Below are positions 40,601 to 50,533 of a stretch of DNA of 64,000 nt, piece by piece (position 1 is the stretch's first letter; each line of letters starts with the position of its first letter). The stretch covers positions 634,519 through 698,518 of the forward strand of contig NW_008708943.1 in assembly GCF_000327385.1 (NCBI RefSeq), in the 5' to 3' direction. This stretch comes from Lottia gigantea. Lineage: Eukaryota > Mollusca > Gastropoda > Lottiidae. The notes below the pieces were generated by a model. It made no database searches and was not told where the DNA came from. It worked only from the letters and a program-made list of their open reading frames with translations. The position numbers were made by a program, and so were the translations under genes.

Positions 40601-43600
40601 GTTGGATCGCCCAACTTATGTATTTTCTTGTAATTTCCATATTCTTGCCTTTTTTTCAGTTTTTAACAGTGCGTCAGTATACTTCCAAGGTCCGGTCGGT
40701 GGACAGGAATTCATCGTGGACTCTATCTTCATTAAACCAATAGCGGTTGACAAAGATTGGAGAGTTGATTCTGATACTGTAATTGACACAGTACGAAAAA
40801 ATGGCATAACCGTAACGTACGCATTCTCCTTCGTGTGATTTTCGTTGTCGATATCATCATCATCATCATCATTATCATCATCGTCATTATAATATAACCA
40901 TATCAAACATAGTTGTCAGCATAAGCATCATTGACAAATCAGTATTGATCATTCAGCAACATCATCAGCATTGGTTAATCATAGATATAATCATAAATGA
41001 TCTTCAACAAGAGCACCGATTTCGAACAATGTCGCCGGCACTTCATCGTCATAATAATACCCATCATTGCCATAATACAATAATCAATATGAGCTCCAGC
41101 ATCTTCGTTCAAAACGCACATCCGTACAGTTTCGGACGTGTCGAAGTATAGACCCATTTGCTACGATTCTGAAACTGGTAAAATTACTATCGTGAGATTG
41201 TAAAGTGAAAAAGAATCTAGGCATGACATGAATATTGGTGACGTTGTTTTTCAGAGTTCATCCTGGAAGTTTAGATCATAATAAGTTGTCTATACAGGTA
41301 AGGTTGCTCGTGATATCTTTAGACCTGATCATGTAAAGGATTATTTCTGTAAACGAAAACAGCCTGCTGAATGAAATCCTATCCCATAATTAAATTTAAA
41401 ATCAGTATTGGTATGCCTAACCTCGACACGTGTCTACCTCTCATAGGGAAAAAGAGAGATGATGAAAGTGTTTTGGTCGAATTTTGATCTGAAACCCGCA
41501 TGCCATGTCGTTCGCATAATTCTGATATCTTTAACCGCCACCGGATATATATGATTGTATATGATTTACTGTATCATTTATTTTTAAAAAATAAAGATAC
41601 ACCAACTGAAGAAAAGTTTTGCTTTTGGAACAGCTATAGCTTGTGATGAATATGTACACGGTGATAAACGATACCAAGATTTCATCAACAAACATTTCAA
41701 CTGGGCAGTCACTGAAAATGCGTTAAAATGGGACTTGATGGAGCGAAATCGGGTAGGAGTCTATATTATTATCTAGCCCCTTCGCCAAGGGTCTTAACTT
41801 TAAAAGTCCTGTCCTAATGAAGGTTCCATATCCTAAACACTTCAACAGTTGAGTTGTTGGCTACCAGAATCAAATTGTATATTGTTCCGACTGAATTTTC
41901 ATGTTTTTATTTTGCCAGGGTGTAATTGTCAAGGACGTAGCTATACAATCTTTAAAGAAATTAAAAGCTAATGGGTTCGTAATTTCCTTATAATGCTATA
42001 ACACCAGCTTGAATAAGGCAAAATCTATTTGTTACGTTCCAAGACTTATCTCAAATGATCGACATTTTTCCATACCTTTTGTGGTTCCTGTGAATTCGGA
42101 AAAAATTGATATTATGTTTGAATGACAGTTATAGATGGTGCACAACAAAATAAAGAATTGTCGCTTATTCACATTATAAACCGGAATAACTTGGCAACCA
42201 ATGTACAGATGTAATTTGTAATATTTGTCTTCCTTAGCATCAAAATACGAGCCCACAATATAGTCTGGTCAATGCCGAAATATGTCCAAGGTTGGCTGAA
42301 GGCTTTAAGCCCCAATCAACTGAAAGCTGAAGTTTCTAAAAGAATAAAATGGGTTGTGAACGATACCAAAAATTAGTGAGTAAACGTTTTCGGATTATGT
42401 TTCTCTGAAGTCTGAACTGTTGTTTGGGTGATCATTCCATAAATTGTTTGATCACGGCCATATTTGCCGCAGTTTTGCTGAATTGTTTATTGAATCAGCA
42501 TTTATTCTTATTGACTACTATTGTTTGTTTTGTTTGTTTTTTTGGCTAGCGTGGAACACTGGGATGTGAATAATGAGAATATCCACGGTCAGTATTACCA
42601 GAGAGCTGTGAATGATCGAGACTACAATCTAGAAATATTTAGAGAAGCTCATCGAGCAGGTCCTAATATCAAATTATTTTTAAATGATTACTCTGTTGTT
42701 TCCTCCGGAAGCTTTACTGAGGTAAGAAGTCTGTAATATCAGTTTTATCGTCGACATCACGACTGTATGCTTCTAGAACGCTACTGTTACTAAAGTTCTG
42801 GCTTTAAGAACCGTTAAGAACTTGCGTGCGTAAAAGATGGAAGGGGGGGGGGGGGGGTGTAAGTATGTATCCAGTAGTGACAAAGAACAGGTGGTGTTTC
42901 CCAAGCGATCTCGCTCAAAAATTCTGAACTACCTGTCTTATGATTTTATATATTTTCCAGTCCTACCTAGAACAAGCTTTGAAGTTTAAGAATGGTAACA
43001 GTGGAATCTATGGAATTGGTGTTCAGTGTCACATGGCACATGACGTGCCCCCTAATCCTACCCTTATTAAGGTAATATAAAGGGTATGAGAGGCGAGAGT
43101 CCTGAAATCGTCGAATTTCTAGTACTTGGACTAGGGCTCCGGAACTGCTATGGTCTGATTGTTATTGTGTTACTTACAAATAGTTATCCCAAGACCAATA
43201 TTTGGGCTGAGGATACCAGTCTGATGATATGATTTCCGCCTTGGTAAGGGTAAGAGAGATCCTGTGTCTTATTGCACTCTACCGCGCTATAACCATCTTC
43301 TGGACCTTTTGGGAAAACTACTTTGATGAGTAATCTGAAATTACCTAACGGCTAGTTCTAGCTCGGTTAGGGCTGCGGTCCTGACACGGTCTAAATGGTC
43401 CGGTCTTACAGGTGGTCGGCCTACTGAGAACTCAGTATTCTTCTTCTTTGTCAATCTCTCTTGAATTACAGAAACATTTAGATATCCTTGCGAAAGCTGG
43501 CTTACCGATCTGGGTCACAGAACTCGATGTGTACACCCAAGATGAGAATTTACGGGCTGACTGGTATGAAATAGCGTTACGGGCTCTGTACGGTCACCCA

Positions 43601-44278
43601 GCTGTAGAGGGGATTATGCTCTGGGGGTTCTGGAGTAAGAGACACTATGCTGGGGTTCCGGCAACTATCGTCACTGGAGATGAATTCAGGGTAAGCGACT
43701 TCTATCCAATGTCAAAATCCCTGTGAAATAATGAAGAAACATTTCCACGTCTAAAAGAAGCCAGGAATTTCGCCTTTCTGCTTATTTTCGATTTGAGGAC
43801 GATTCCTCTGGTCTAAACAGCTTTCAGGATCATCAATGGCGTCATGCACCCGAAAATCAACTTGACGTCCGACTGTAGTGGCTAAATTAAAAATAAAATC
43901 TATGAAAAATCCATCGAAAATTTGGTATAATTTTAAATTAGACTATATGTCCAGAGGAAGAACCGGTAGTTGGATTTTGATTCTGAAAGTTTCTATGGAA
44001 AGCTATTATTGAGCTTTATCAGCTAAATAAAATATTGCTAATGTACATTGCATTTTTTCCAGATCAATGCGGCAGGAAAGAGAGTTTTACATCTTCTTGA
44101 AAATGACTGGATGACCAAGACTACACAAAATGTAGGTCAAGCCGGAACTAGGTTTACAGTGGATGGTTTCCATGGTGATTACGAACTGAAAGTTTTTTAC
44201 GATGGTAAAGAGAGGACCGATTTAAAACAATCATTTAATGTCGATAGTAACGGAAAATATGTAACTGTTCGTGTATAA
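37627..44278 (+). CDS. Secreted endo-1,4-beta-xylanase, two CBMs + GH10 (complete, 15 coding exons)
   Basis: GH10 enzymes cleave internal beta-1,4 bonds of xylan with retention. Exons: 37627-37799, 38011-38162, 38526-38624, 38819-39041, 39504-39655, 40283-40381, 40660-40816, 41255-41297, 41597-41752, 41919-41974, 42238-42375, 42550-42721, 42961-43071, 43472-43690, 44063-44278, giving 2166 nt and 721 residues. Residues 1-17 are a signal peptide (MEVRVLILLLVVTVCSG). Two related CBM4/9-type modules follow (about 20-170 and 176-345; each has GW-C-GFKCD, then TQ(F/Y)YQGP, then YFQGP-GQEF). The GH10 barrel starts near 366 with KKSFAFGTAIACDEY; it has NALKWDLMERNR, RAHNIVW, the acid/base Glu in WDVNNE (about E492), the nucleophile in WVTELD (about E594) and GIMLWGFW. 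Nothing is missing. Fifteen spliced exons show long residence in an animal genome. A noncoding 5' exon is likely. It converges on RPGR. Confidence 0.95.
39868..40250. mobile_element. MITE-like element, family A copy 4 (xylanase intron 5)
   Basis: It starts CACAATGTCAAGCTATTACG and contains AACGCTAGCGAATACAGCC, GGCTTTGGCAGAAAGTC, and on the far side GTATTCGCTGGCGTACAATCC. The two GCGAATAC-type blocks are in inverse orientation, so the element has long terminal inverted repeats. It is the longest copy in the window and lies entirely within an intron. Confidence 0.55.
40853..40890. repeat. ATC trinucleotide microsatellite
   Basis: A run of ATC units interrupted by ATT and GTC, in xylanase intron 7. 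It reads as poly-Asp on the minus strand but is not a gene. Confidence 0.8.
42843..42857 (+). repeat. G15 homopolymer
   Basis: Fifteen consecutive G in xylanase intron 12. The tract could stack as a G-quadruplex and is a likely site of length variation or assembly error. Confidence 0.8.
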
Positions 44279-44969
44279 TAAATTCATCTAAAATATTAAC
44301 TGTTTCAATGACCCTTTTTCTTTCATCATCCAGAGGTCATGGATTTATCTCATGAAATATAACCATGGTTAATTTGGGTCTTGAATATATTATGTAAATA
44401 GTCGTCAGAGGTACTAGAACGGCATGAAAATCGTATATTTTAAATACATATAGGCCTACCTAAACTAAAATTTATATATATACGCCGGAGTCTCAAGAAA
44501 AGATCAGTCGTCATTCAAACTTACAAACGCAGATGATTCGGGACACATTATAGATTTAAACGCTAAATTTCGACAGTGAGTCGTGAAAAATATTACTGAT
44601 TAGCTGAGTTACAAAATAACTGTTGCTGAAACTAAGGTACGACTGATCAAACGGATGTCGAAACTGTCCCTTTAACAGAAAACTGTCAATGGCCTTTTTA
44701 AAATAAATTTAGTCCTAATCAGACTGGAACTGAAATCGACATGGTATATATGACTTTTTCTAGAACAGATATTTCAAGAGTAAGATTTTAATATTTAAAA
44801 ATTCTATATAGCCTATCATAGGAGTTAACAATAAGGACAATATCACATGCTACTAATAATAAGTTAGCTTAAGTAATAAACTTGACAAAAAAACATTCGG
44901 ACGGTACATTAAATCGTAGACATATAGAGCATAAATAATGGCACGTCGACATTCACCAAGCACTGTGAA
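44279..44969. other. Convergent intergenic region, xylanase and RPGR 3' ends
   Basis: The two stop codons lie 691 bp apart on opposite strands. An AATAAA overlaps the end of the xylanase gene (44277-44282), and another lies near 44700. No gene is visible between them, and the 3' UTRs may overlap. Confidence 0.6.
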
Positions 44970-46910
44970 CTAAAGTTCCTGTATTTCTTTCGTTTTCCGT
45001 GGTCTTCTGTGGGGCTTCCTGGAAACTGGATTGGGCATGGTTATATTTAGATTGGCTGGAATCAATTTCTGTAAAGCAAGTTCAGGCATGGTGCGATTTA
45101 AAGATGTGTTACTTTCTAGGAATCGATGGCGGCGACTCCTAGCAGCTGATATTTCATTTACGTTATTGTTTTTTGTTTTCTCCAAACGTCTTCTTCTTAT
45201 TTCTTTCTCACTTCGTTTCTGAGCCAAAACAACCATATGGCAACCACCACAGGCCACTTTGTGGACTAAATAGTTTTGGAATCCATCAACTCGTCGTGGC
45301 TTGAACTGATTTGAATAACTGTCAACTCCTTGAGCCAGTCGCCCATGCCGGCCATTACCACACGTATACAAATATCCTGCGTCTGAAATAATGGCAGTAA
45401 AATTCTCTCCACAGCTAATAGACGTCGCTTTGAAATCTAATTCCAAACGCAATGGCGAGGTCGACTGTAACGTATGCGTGCCATGTCCTAGTTGACCGTG
45501 GGCCCCGTCTCCAAACGTATATACCAGGCCGTTTTCCGTAAGAACCGCTGTATGCGATCCACCGCACGATACCTGTATTACTTTCTCTGGAATGGACACC
45601 ATTTCGGGCTTTAAAGCTTCTTCCACGGTTCGCTCTAAGCCTAATTTTCCGTCATCCATCTCACCAAACGTGTACAACTTCCCACTGGCCGTAACCAACG
45701 CCGTATGGTAGTAACCGCAGGATATGCAGGAAACGGTCTCGTCCAGTTTTAATTCTGTAGGACCCAAACAACTCTCTTCTCCACCCAATCCGAGTTTCCC
45801 ATCGTCACCACTTCCCCACACATACACACTGCCTTCCTCTGAAATAAAAATGTACATGTAACTCATTAATCATTCCTTCAAATCTAACTTCTAAGCTTAT
45901 ACAAAGTAATAAGATTAGGGCTAAGTAAAGTCGACTGTTTGGAAGGGTTGGTCTTCCGACCAGTATTTGACTTGAGTTGAGGTAACAATAGATGAGATAC
46001 TATAAATTAATCCAGTACGGACCGGGGGATCCTGTACAAATTTATCGATAGGCTAGTAGCATAGCAAATGGAAGCGAATCGTTTCTTCGCCACTCAATGT
46101 CCGAGTCACTTCCTCGGATACACTTTTAGTTGACTGAAGGCTATCACTATAATAAAGTCACACCAACATATATTTATTCTACACTAAAAATCAGTCGTGG
46201 TAGAGTTTAGTCCTCTTCGCCCATATCAAAATGGCAATACGACTATTATAGTATGTAGTACTATTAATATTAGTAGCATTTTCCATAGAACTGTAATAGT
46301 TCTATGCCGAGGCCCTATATGTTCTAGGTAATTAGTAATGGCTTTAGTAAATAGGTACTAGGTTTAGTAGGCTAGGACTACACATTAGTATTACACAATT
46401 ATTCATCACGAAATGTCATTACTTACCATTTAAAACGACTGTATGATCGGTTCCACAAGATAACATTTTAATTTGCTGTTGATCCAAACCTTTGATTTGC
46501 TGTGGATCGAGAACATCTCTACTCCCTTTATATCCCAGTTGTCCCTCCGTATTATTTCCACACGAGTAAACCGATCCCGATTCTGTACTGAACACAGTGT
46601 GGGATCTTCCACAAGCCACCAGCTTGACTTTTTCTCCTTTTAATGATTTGATACAAGTCGGTTTGCTCATTGTATTAGAGTGTCCTAGACCAAGCTGACC
46701 ATGGGCGTTACTCCCGAATACAAAAACTCGACCGCTGGCCGCGGCCAAAACTGTGTGCTGGTCTCCACATGAAATATCCACAACCTTATCGTTATTCACC
46801 CAGAATTGGTTCGGTAAGGTTTCCGCTAAATGACTTTTACCAAACATAAATACGGCACCAGTCGCAGGAATTTCTGCAAATTCGAAATCTTTTGGCATTT
46901 TGTCCCTCAT
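44970..46910 (-). CDS. RPGR: RPGR-like RCC1 seven-bladed propeller protein (complete, 2 coding exons)
   Basis: RPGR binds RPGRIP1 and PDE6D at the ciliary transition zone and gates protein entry to the cilium. Exons 46427-46910 and 44970-45838 join in phase 1 (AATG|GTAAGT to CAG|AGGAAG), giving 450 residues. The ATG at 46910 (MRDKMPKDF) is followed by GAVFMFGKSHLAETLPNQFW, matching the start of vertebrate RPGR. Seven blade motifs are visible: SCGDQHT, ACGRSHT, SCGTDHT, SCGYYHT, SCGGSHT, SCGENFT, ACGGCHM. RPGR-specific blocks include SKPTCIKSLKGEKVKLVACG, PEKVIQVSCGGSHTAVLTEN and CGNGRHGRL. The tail after the propeller is only about 80 residues, basic (EKEIRRRRLEKTK) and then Pro/Arg-rich. There is no Glu/Gly-rich ORF15-type region and no C-terminal CAAX box. 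Alternative 3' exons are possible but not seen. Confidence 0.93.
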
Positions 46911-47055
46911 TTTACCTCTGAGTCGTCAAATTGTGATCAAAATGGCGGCGTAGTTACCTACTATAGTTTATTTTTAAGTCTGACCTAGTTTAATGGAGCC
47001 ACGAACAACTAGTGTAATAGAGTCTCAATAAGACGTTGTAATAATCGAGACTATA

Positions 47056-47105
47056 GTTTACCTGTAATTACTTACAGGTAAACAAAATCAGTTGCTAATA
47101 ACAAC
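47056..47105 (-). promoter_or_regulatory. Forkhead-like inverted repeat next to an RFX X-box-like motif, upstream of RPGR
   Basis: A perfect 12-bp inverted repeat (GTTTACCTGTAA and TTACAGGTAAAC around TTAC, 47056-47083) presents the forkhead core GTAAACA at its right edge (47078-47084). Seven bases on, GTTGCTAATAACAAC (47091-47105) fits the X-box consensus RYYRYY-N3-RRNRAC exactly. The pair lies about 150-195 bp upstream of the RPGR ATG. RFX and FOXJ1 factors jointly drive ciliary genes in animals, so the position suits the gene. The motifs are seen; their binding is inferred. Confidence 0.45.
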
Positions 47106-47362
47106 GCCGCATGTTAAGTTGATAAACCAACCGCGAAATATGACTTTAACGATTTTTATACGGGTAAAACACTACTCTCTCACACAGACTATAGAATTTT
47201 AGCTGGATGGGCTTTTTGCTAATTTATGTATCAGAGTTCCGAAGCAAATTAGAACTCGTATTTTTTTTATCTGTTTTCAAATACGCGTAAGTGCAAAACT
47301 CTTTACATGGGTTTAAATTAGTTATCCTAATTGTAATGCATTTAAAGAAGTATCACAGCACA

Positions 47363-47614
47363 TTAAGAAATAACAGTTTTATGGATATTGACTTCTGTTA
47401 TTTAAACACAGCGTTCTCAACTTTCTCAAGTGCAGATTAACCATAAAACTATAACTCCGAGTTATATGAAGTTTTTTTCCTGTTAAAGGCCTACATAAGG
47501 AGTTATAGTTTTTTATGGTTTACCATCACTTGAGAACGTTACCTGTATGTGTAATAAAACGCTGTGTTTCAATAATAAATGGAAGTTAATATCCATAAAA
47601 CTGTTATTTCTTAA
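47363..47614. mobile_element. 252-bp near-palindrome (foldback/MITE-like)
   Basis: The outer 27 bp, starting TTAAGAAATAACAG, are perfectly complementary to the right end, which finishes CTGTTATTTCTTAA. Pairing continues inward through ACACAGCGTT/AACGCTGTGT and ACCATAAAACTATAACTCC/GGAGTTATAG with small gaps. TTAA lies at both tips, which could be a piggyBac-type target site or just part of the palindrome. No protein is encoded. Confidence 0.75.
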
Positions 47615-47749
47615 TAGGTTTAAATTATAGTTCATTAGCTCAATCAGGTACAAATATAAATTAGGAATGTGGCATAAAACTCTTATAAACTATAAATATG
47701 TAGAAAAGTATGGCATAATCGCAATTTTATTTCTTTTTCAAAGACTATT

Positions 47750-48040
47750 ATGCAGACAACTATGACATTTAATCCATTTAATTTCATTAGGCAAATAAGA
47801 TGCAGTGCCGTTGACTATAACCCACCACTTCCCCACTCGCATCAACTTCGGGATACGGAAACTAACGATTATTGGCGAAAGTTGCAAAATGATATTCCAC
47901 AGCACTTAAAACGACAGCTTCGCCATTTTGGAGAATTGATTCTGGTCTTGAATATGATATGTAAACAGTCTTCAGAAGTACTAGAAATGTACGAAAATCC
48001 CAAAATTCCTTCCAAAATACTACAATGTTGGTATTTCTGA
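47750..48040 (+). CDS. Unassigned 96-codon ORF (doubtful)
   Basis: An ATG-initiated frame with a somewhat richer GC and more balanced codons than the surrounding DNA. The middle (TETNDYWRKLQNDIPQHLK) looks protein-like, with a predicted amphipathic helix, but it matches no family I recognise. It may be a stray ORF, an exon of an unseen gene, or a decayed fragment. An overlapping minus-strand ORF of similar size argues for caution. Confidence 0.2.
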   Translation: MQTTMTFNPFNFIRQIRCSAVDYNPPLPHSHQLRDTETNDYWRKLQNDIPQHLKRQLRHFGELILVLNMICKQSSEVLEMYENPKIPSKILQCWYF

Positions 48041-48110
48041 TAATGTTGACTAGCTCTAATACTATAACACCACTATATATCAATAACAATTATTTATATT
48101 TATAAAACAA

Positions 48111-48135
48111 TTCATTCATTCATTCATTCATTCAA
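48111..48135. repeat. ATTC tetranucleotide microsatellite
   Basis: About six ATTC units in a row. A related interrupted tract (CATTCATTCATTCACTCACT) lies at 49031-49050. Confidence 0.8.
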
Positions 48136-48406
48136 TTATTAATTCATTTAGATTCAAATATCAAAAACAAGCTTGTTAAATAATTAAATAAAAACAAAAC
48201 AAAATAGCTGTCAACCCCAACATTAACGTTTCTTATCAATTGTAGAATCCAATCCAGAACATTTTTTAATAAGACAAAATTCAAAATTCTAACAATTAAC
48301 GGTTCTGTCTGGGGTTCCAAAAGTCTTCAACCGGTAATTTCCCGAACCCCACTCAAGAAGCCCCGACAATTTGATTTGGTACGAACCAGGTCCAGAATAA
48401 AAAAGG

Positions 48407-49230
48407 TTACACATTGACCATAACTTCGTTAACATTGAGAGCTTCGTTAGTAACCACAGGCTCTGATCTCTGAAGCGAAATGACCATAAACTCGTCATCT
48501 TTTATCTTCGTTTCTGAAACTGGAAAACATACCTTGAGGTGGAATTTTAAAATTCCCATACCAGCTGTCTTAGATAACGCTACCTCTTCTACAACACAAA
48601 CGGAGACCTTATTGATGCTAGATATTTCGCATGTAAAATTACTTTTGAATTAAAGCAAATTAAGGACCCCCCTCCCTCCCTTCCCCCTTTTTCCCTATAT
48701 GCCTCAAGATTAAAGTTTACTCACCTGGATTGGCTCCCCGTTTATCACCAGCACTGAATAACTCTGAAATGTTGTATCTTTCAGAAATAGTTGGTGGTCC
48801 TAAAAATTAGCAAGAAATCACTTTTTTTATCACAGTTTCCCCATCAGTTTCACTGATCGCACCTTAGTAATAGTATTTAAATTTATTCAAGACTCAAATC
48901 AACCTCCCAAAATTGCCTTTAAGGGGTTGACAGCGACGATCGCGTTTGAAGGCAAACTCAACTACACTATATGATGACTGCCATCTTTCGCCTCATTTTC
49001 GTATATATAATAATCTAACCGTAAAAATTTCATTCATTCATTCACTCACTCATTTTCCACTCACTTTCCGGCTCATCGTTCCCGAAGTCATCTGCAGTAG
49101 AAACGTACATAGTAAAACATACAAGGTGATGGTACCACCGTTTTCCCGGTTGATTCTCGAAACTTTCTTGAGAATATTTCTCTCGTTTTTCTGCACGCTT
49201 TAATTTCACCTCCCGCATCTTGTTCCGAAT
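48407..49230 (-). CDS. Last three exons of an unrecognised gene
   Basis: Three minus-strand exons join in frame: 49065-49230 (TTTTAG acceptor, GGAAA|GTGAGT donor), 48725-48799 (TTTTTAG acceptor, CCAG|GTGAGT donor) and 48407-48513 (TTTCAG acceptor, stop TAA). Together they give about 115 residues. The first exon is strongly basic and charged (MREVKLKRAEKREKYSQE), then comes an acidic patch (DDFGNDEPE), PPTISERYNISELF and a C-terminal tail ending VNEVMVNV. A possible earlier exon of 72 nt (49925-49996) would also join in phase; its hydrophobic patch (CRLFLV) followed by basic residues could mark a membrane exit. The composition suits a cytoplasmic tail, but no family is recognised. The 5' part may be further upstream or interleaved with the GPCR. 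Confidence 0.5.
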
Positions 49231-50533
49231 CTAAAATGGAGAAATAAAAGGAGAAATAAATGAATTGTAGGTAATTTGTAAAAGAAAATAATCGTAGCCA
49301 TATAGAGATTAGCTTCATCTTGTTCGAAATGTAAAATGTAAGAACAAAAGAAAACATTAAAGAATAAAAACATAATTTTTAAATTCCAGATCTAAAATAT
49401 AACAATGAATAAGTAAACTAATAAATATTTCCATCCAATTCTTTGTCCTATACATGATTTCAGCCACCTTTGAAAGAAAAATGGTTTACTTTTAACTGTA
49501 TTTTCGTTTAGGTCGATGAATTTTAACCAATCAAACGACCTCTTTCATACGAGAGAGATTGCCCGTATTCATGCATTATTAATGTGTTTAAGGTGTTGAT
49601 TAGAAATGGCGTTACATCGTTTACCGGGCTTGTTGATGAGACGGCGAATTAAGGTTATACACACATCTTTCCGGAATAGGATAATAGTAATGATCTCTGA
49701 GACCTTAAATACGAGTATAACTTGATAATGGAACCGAAGGTGATCTATTCCACTCCATTGAGAACGAGGAAATCACCTCGCCCATTCCAGAGAGATCGGA
49801 AATTATTTCTACTATTTCACAGAGAAACCAAAACAACTTCTATCACTTCACAGAGAACCCAAATTGATTTCTACCGTCAGGCACAGAAACCTGGAAATGG
49901 AAATTGACAAACCGCAAGTAGTACCTGCTGTTTGACAAGGAATAGCCTGCACAGTTGCATAGACGGAATGATCGGCACTTTAAAACGACAAATCTCCTAA
50001 AATAATCACAAAACCTTTTCAAACTGCCCCTAATGATTTACAAATGTTTTAAAATAACGCAGATCCCACTGTCTATACTCCTTCGTTGGTAAATCGAAAT
50101 TAGCCGATTTTTTTAAAGGTTAATTTGAATATCAGCTTAAAAATAGTATAGGATAGCACTAATCTTCGACTGATTTTGCGTGGATAAAATTTAAAGATTT
50201 TTACAAGTTAACATTGAATATACACAGACTTGACTTTTCTCTCAGAAATTTCAACCAAAAAGTTCCAAATTCCACAATAACCTAGTGTTTGATGACACAT
50301 TATCACATTATAAAGCACTTCGTGATTAGTGACGTCATCAAAAACTTGGTTTTAGTGAATTTACAAGAGACACAGATGCCTGGTTGATAATTGGCATAGT
50401 GATATCAGTGTCCCCGATACACAAAAAAAGTTTAGAAAACCTCTTTACAATTCCTTTAATAATAGAAGGTGCACTCTAATGAACAAAAATTAGACAAGAA
50501 AACAAAAACTTGGTTTATAATTACATGTATACA
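49231..50533. other. Stretch between the unrecognised gene and the GPCR
   Basis: Apart from the possible 72-nt exon at 49925-49996 (TTTTAG acceptor, CAGCAG|GTACTA donor, minus strand), no coding signal can be supported. A 61-codon plus-strand ORF at 49722-49907 contains the repeated phrase TTTCACAGAGAA/CTTCACAGAGAA and is not recognised. If the exon model is right, most of this is intron. Confidence 0.4.

Noticed and set aside
40382-40659. Reading frame running on from xylanase exon 6
   Set aside because: It passes a clear AAAG|GTAAGG donor; the next real exon begins at 40660 after TTTTCAG and restores the second CBM.
40616-40906. Minus-strand ORF with a poly-Asp stretch
   Set aside because: Antisense of xylanase exon 7 plus the ATC microsatellite.
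47862-48089. 75-codon minus-strand ORF opposite the 96-codon plus-strand ORF
   Set aside because: No domain, no splice context, and the two ORFs overlap; at most one could be real.
49925-49996. ITIM-like motif SVYATVQ on the minus strand
   Set aside because: The frame that gives the motif has a stop just upstream and does not join the following exon; a different frame of the same segment fits the exon model better.
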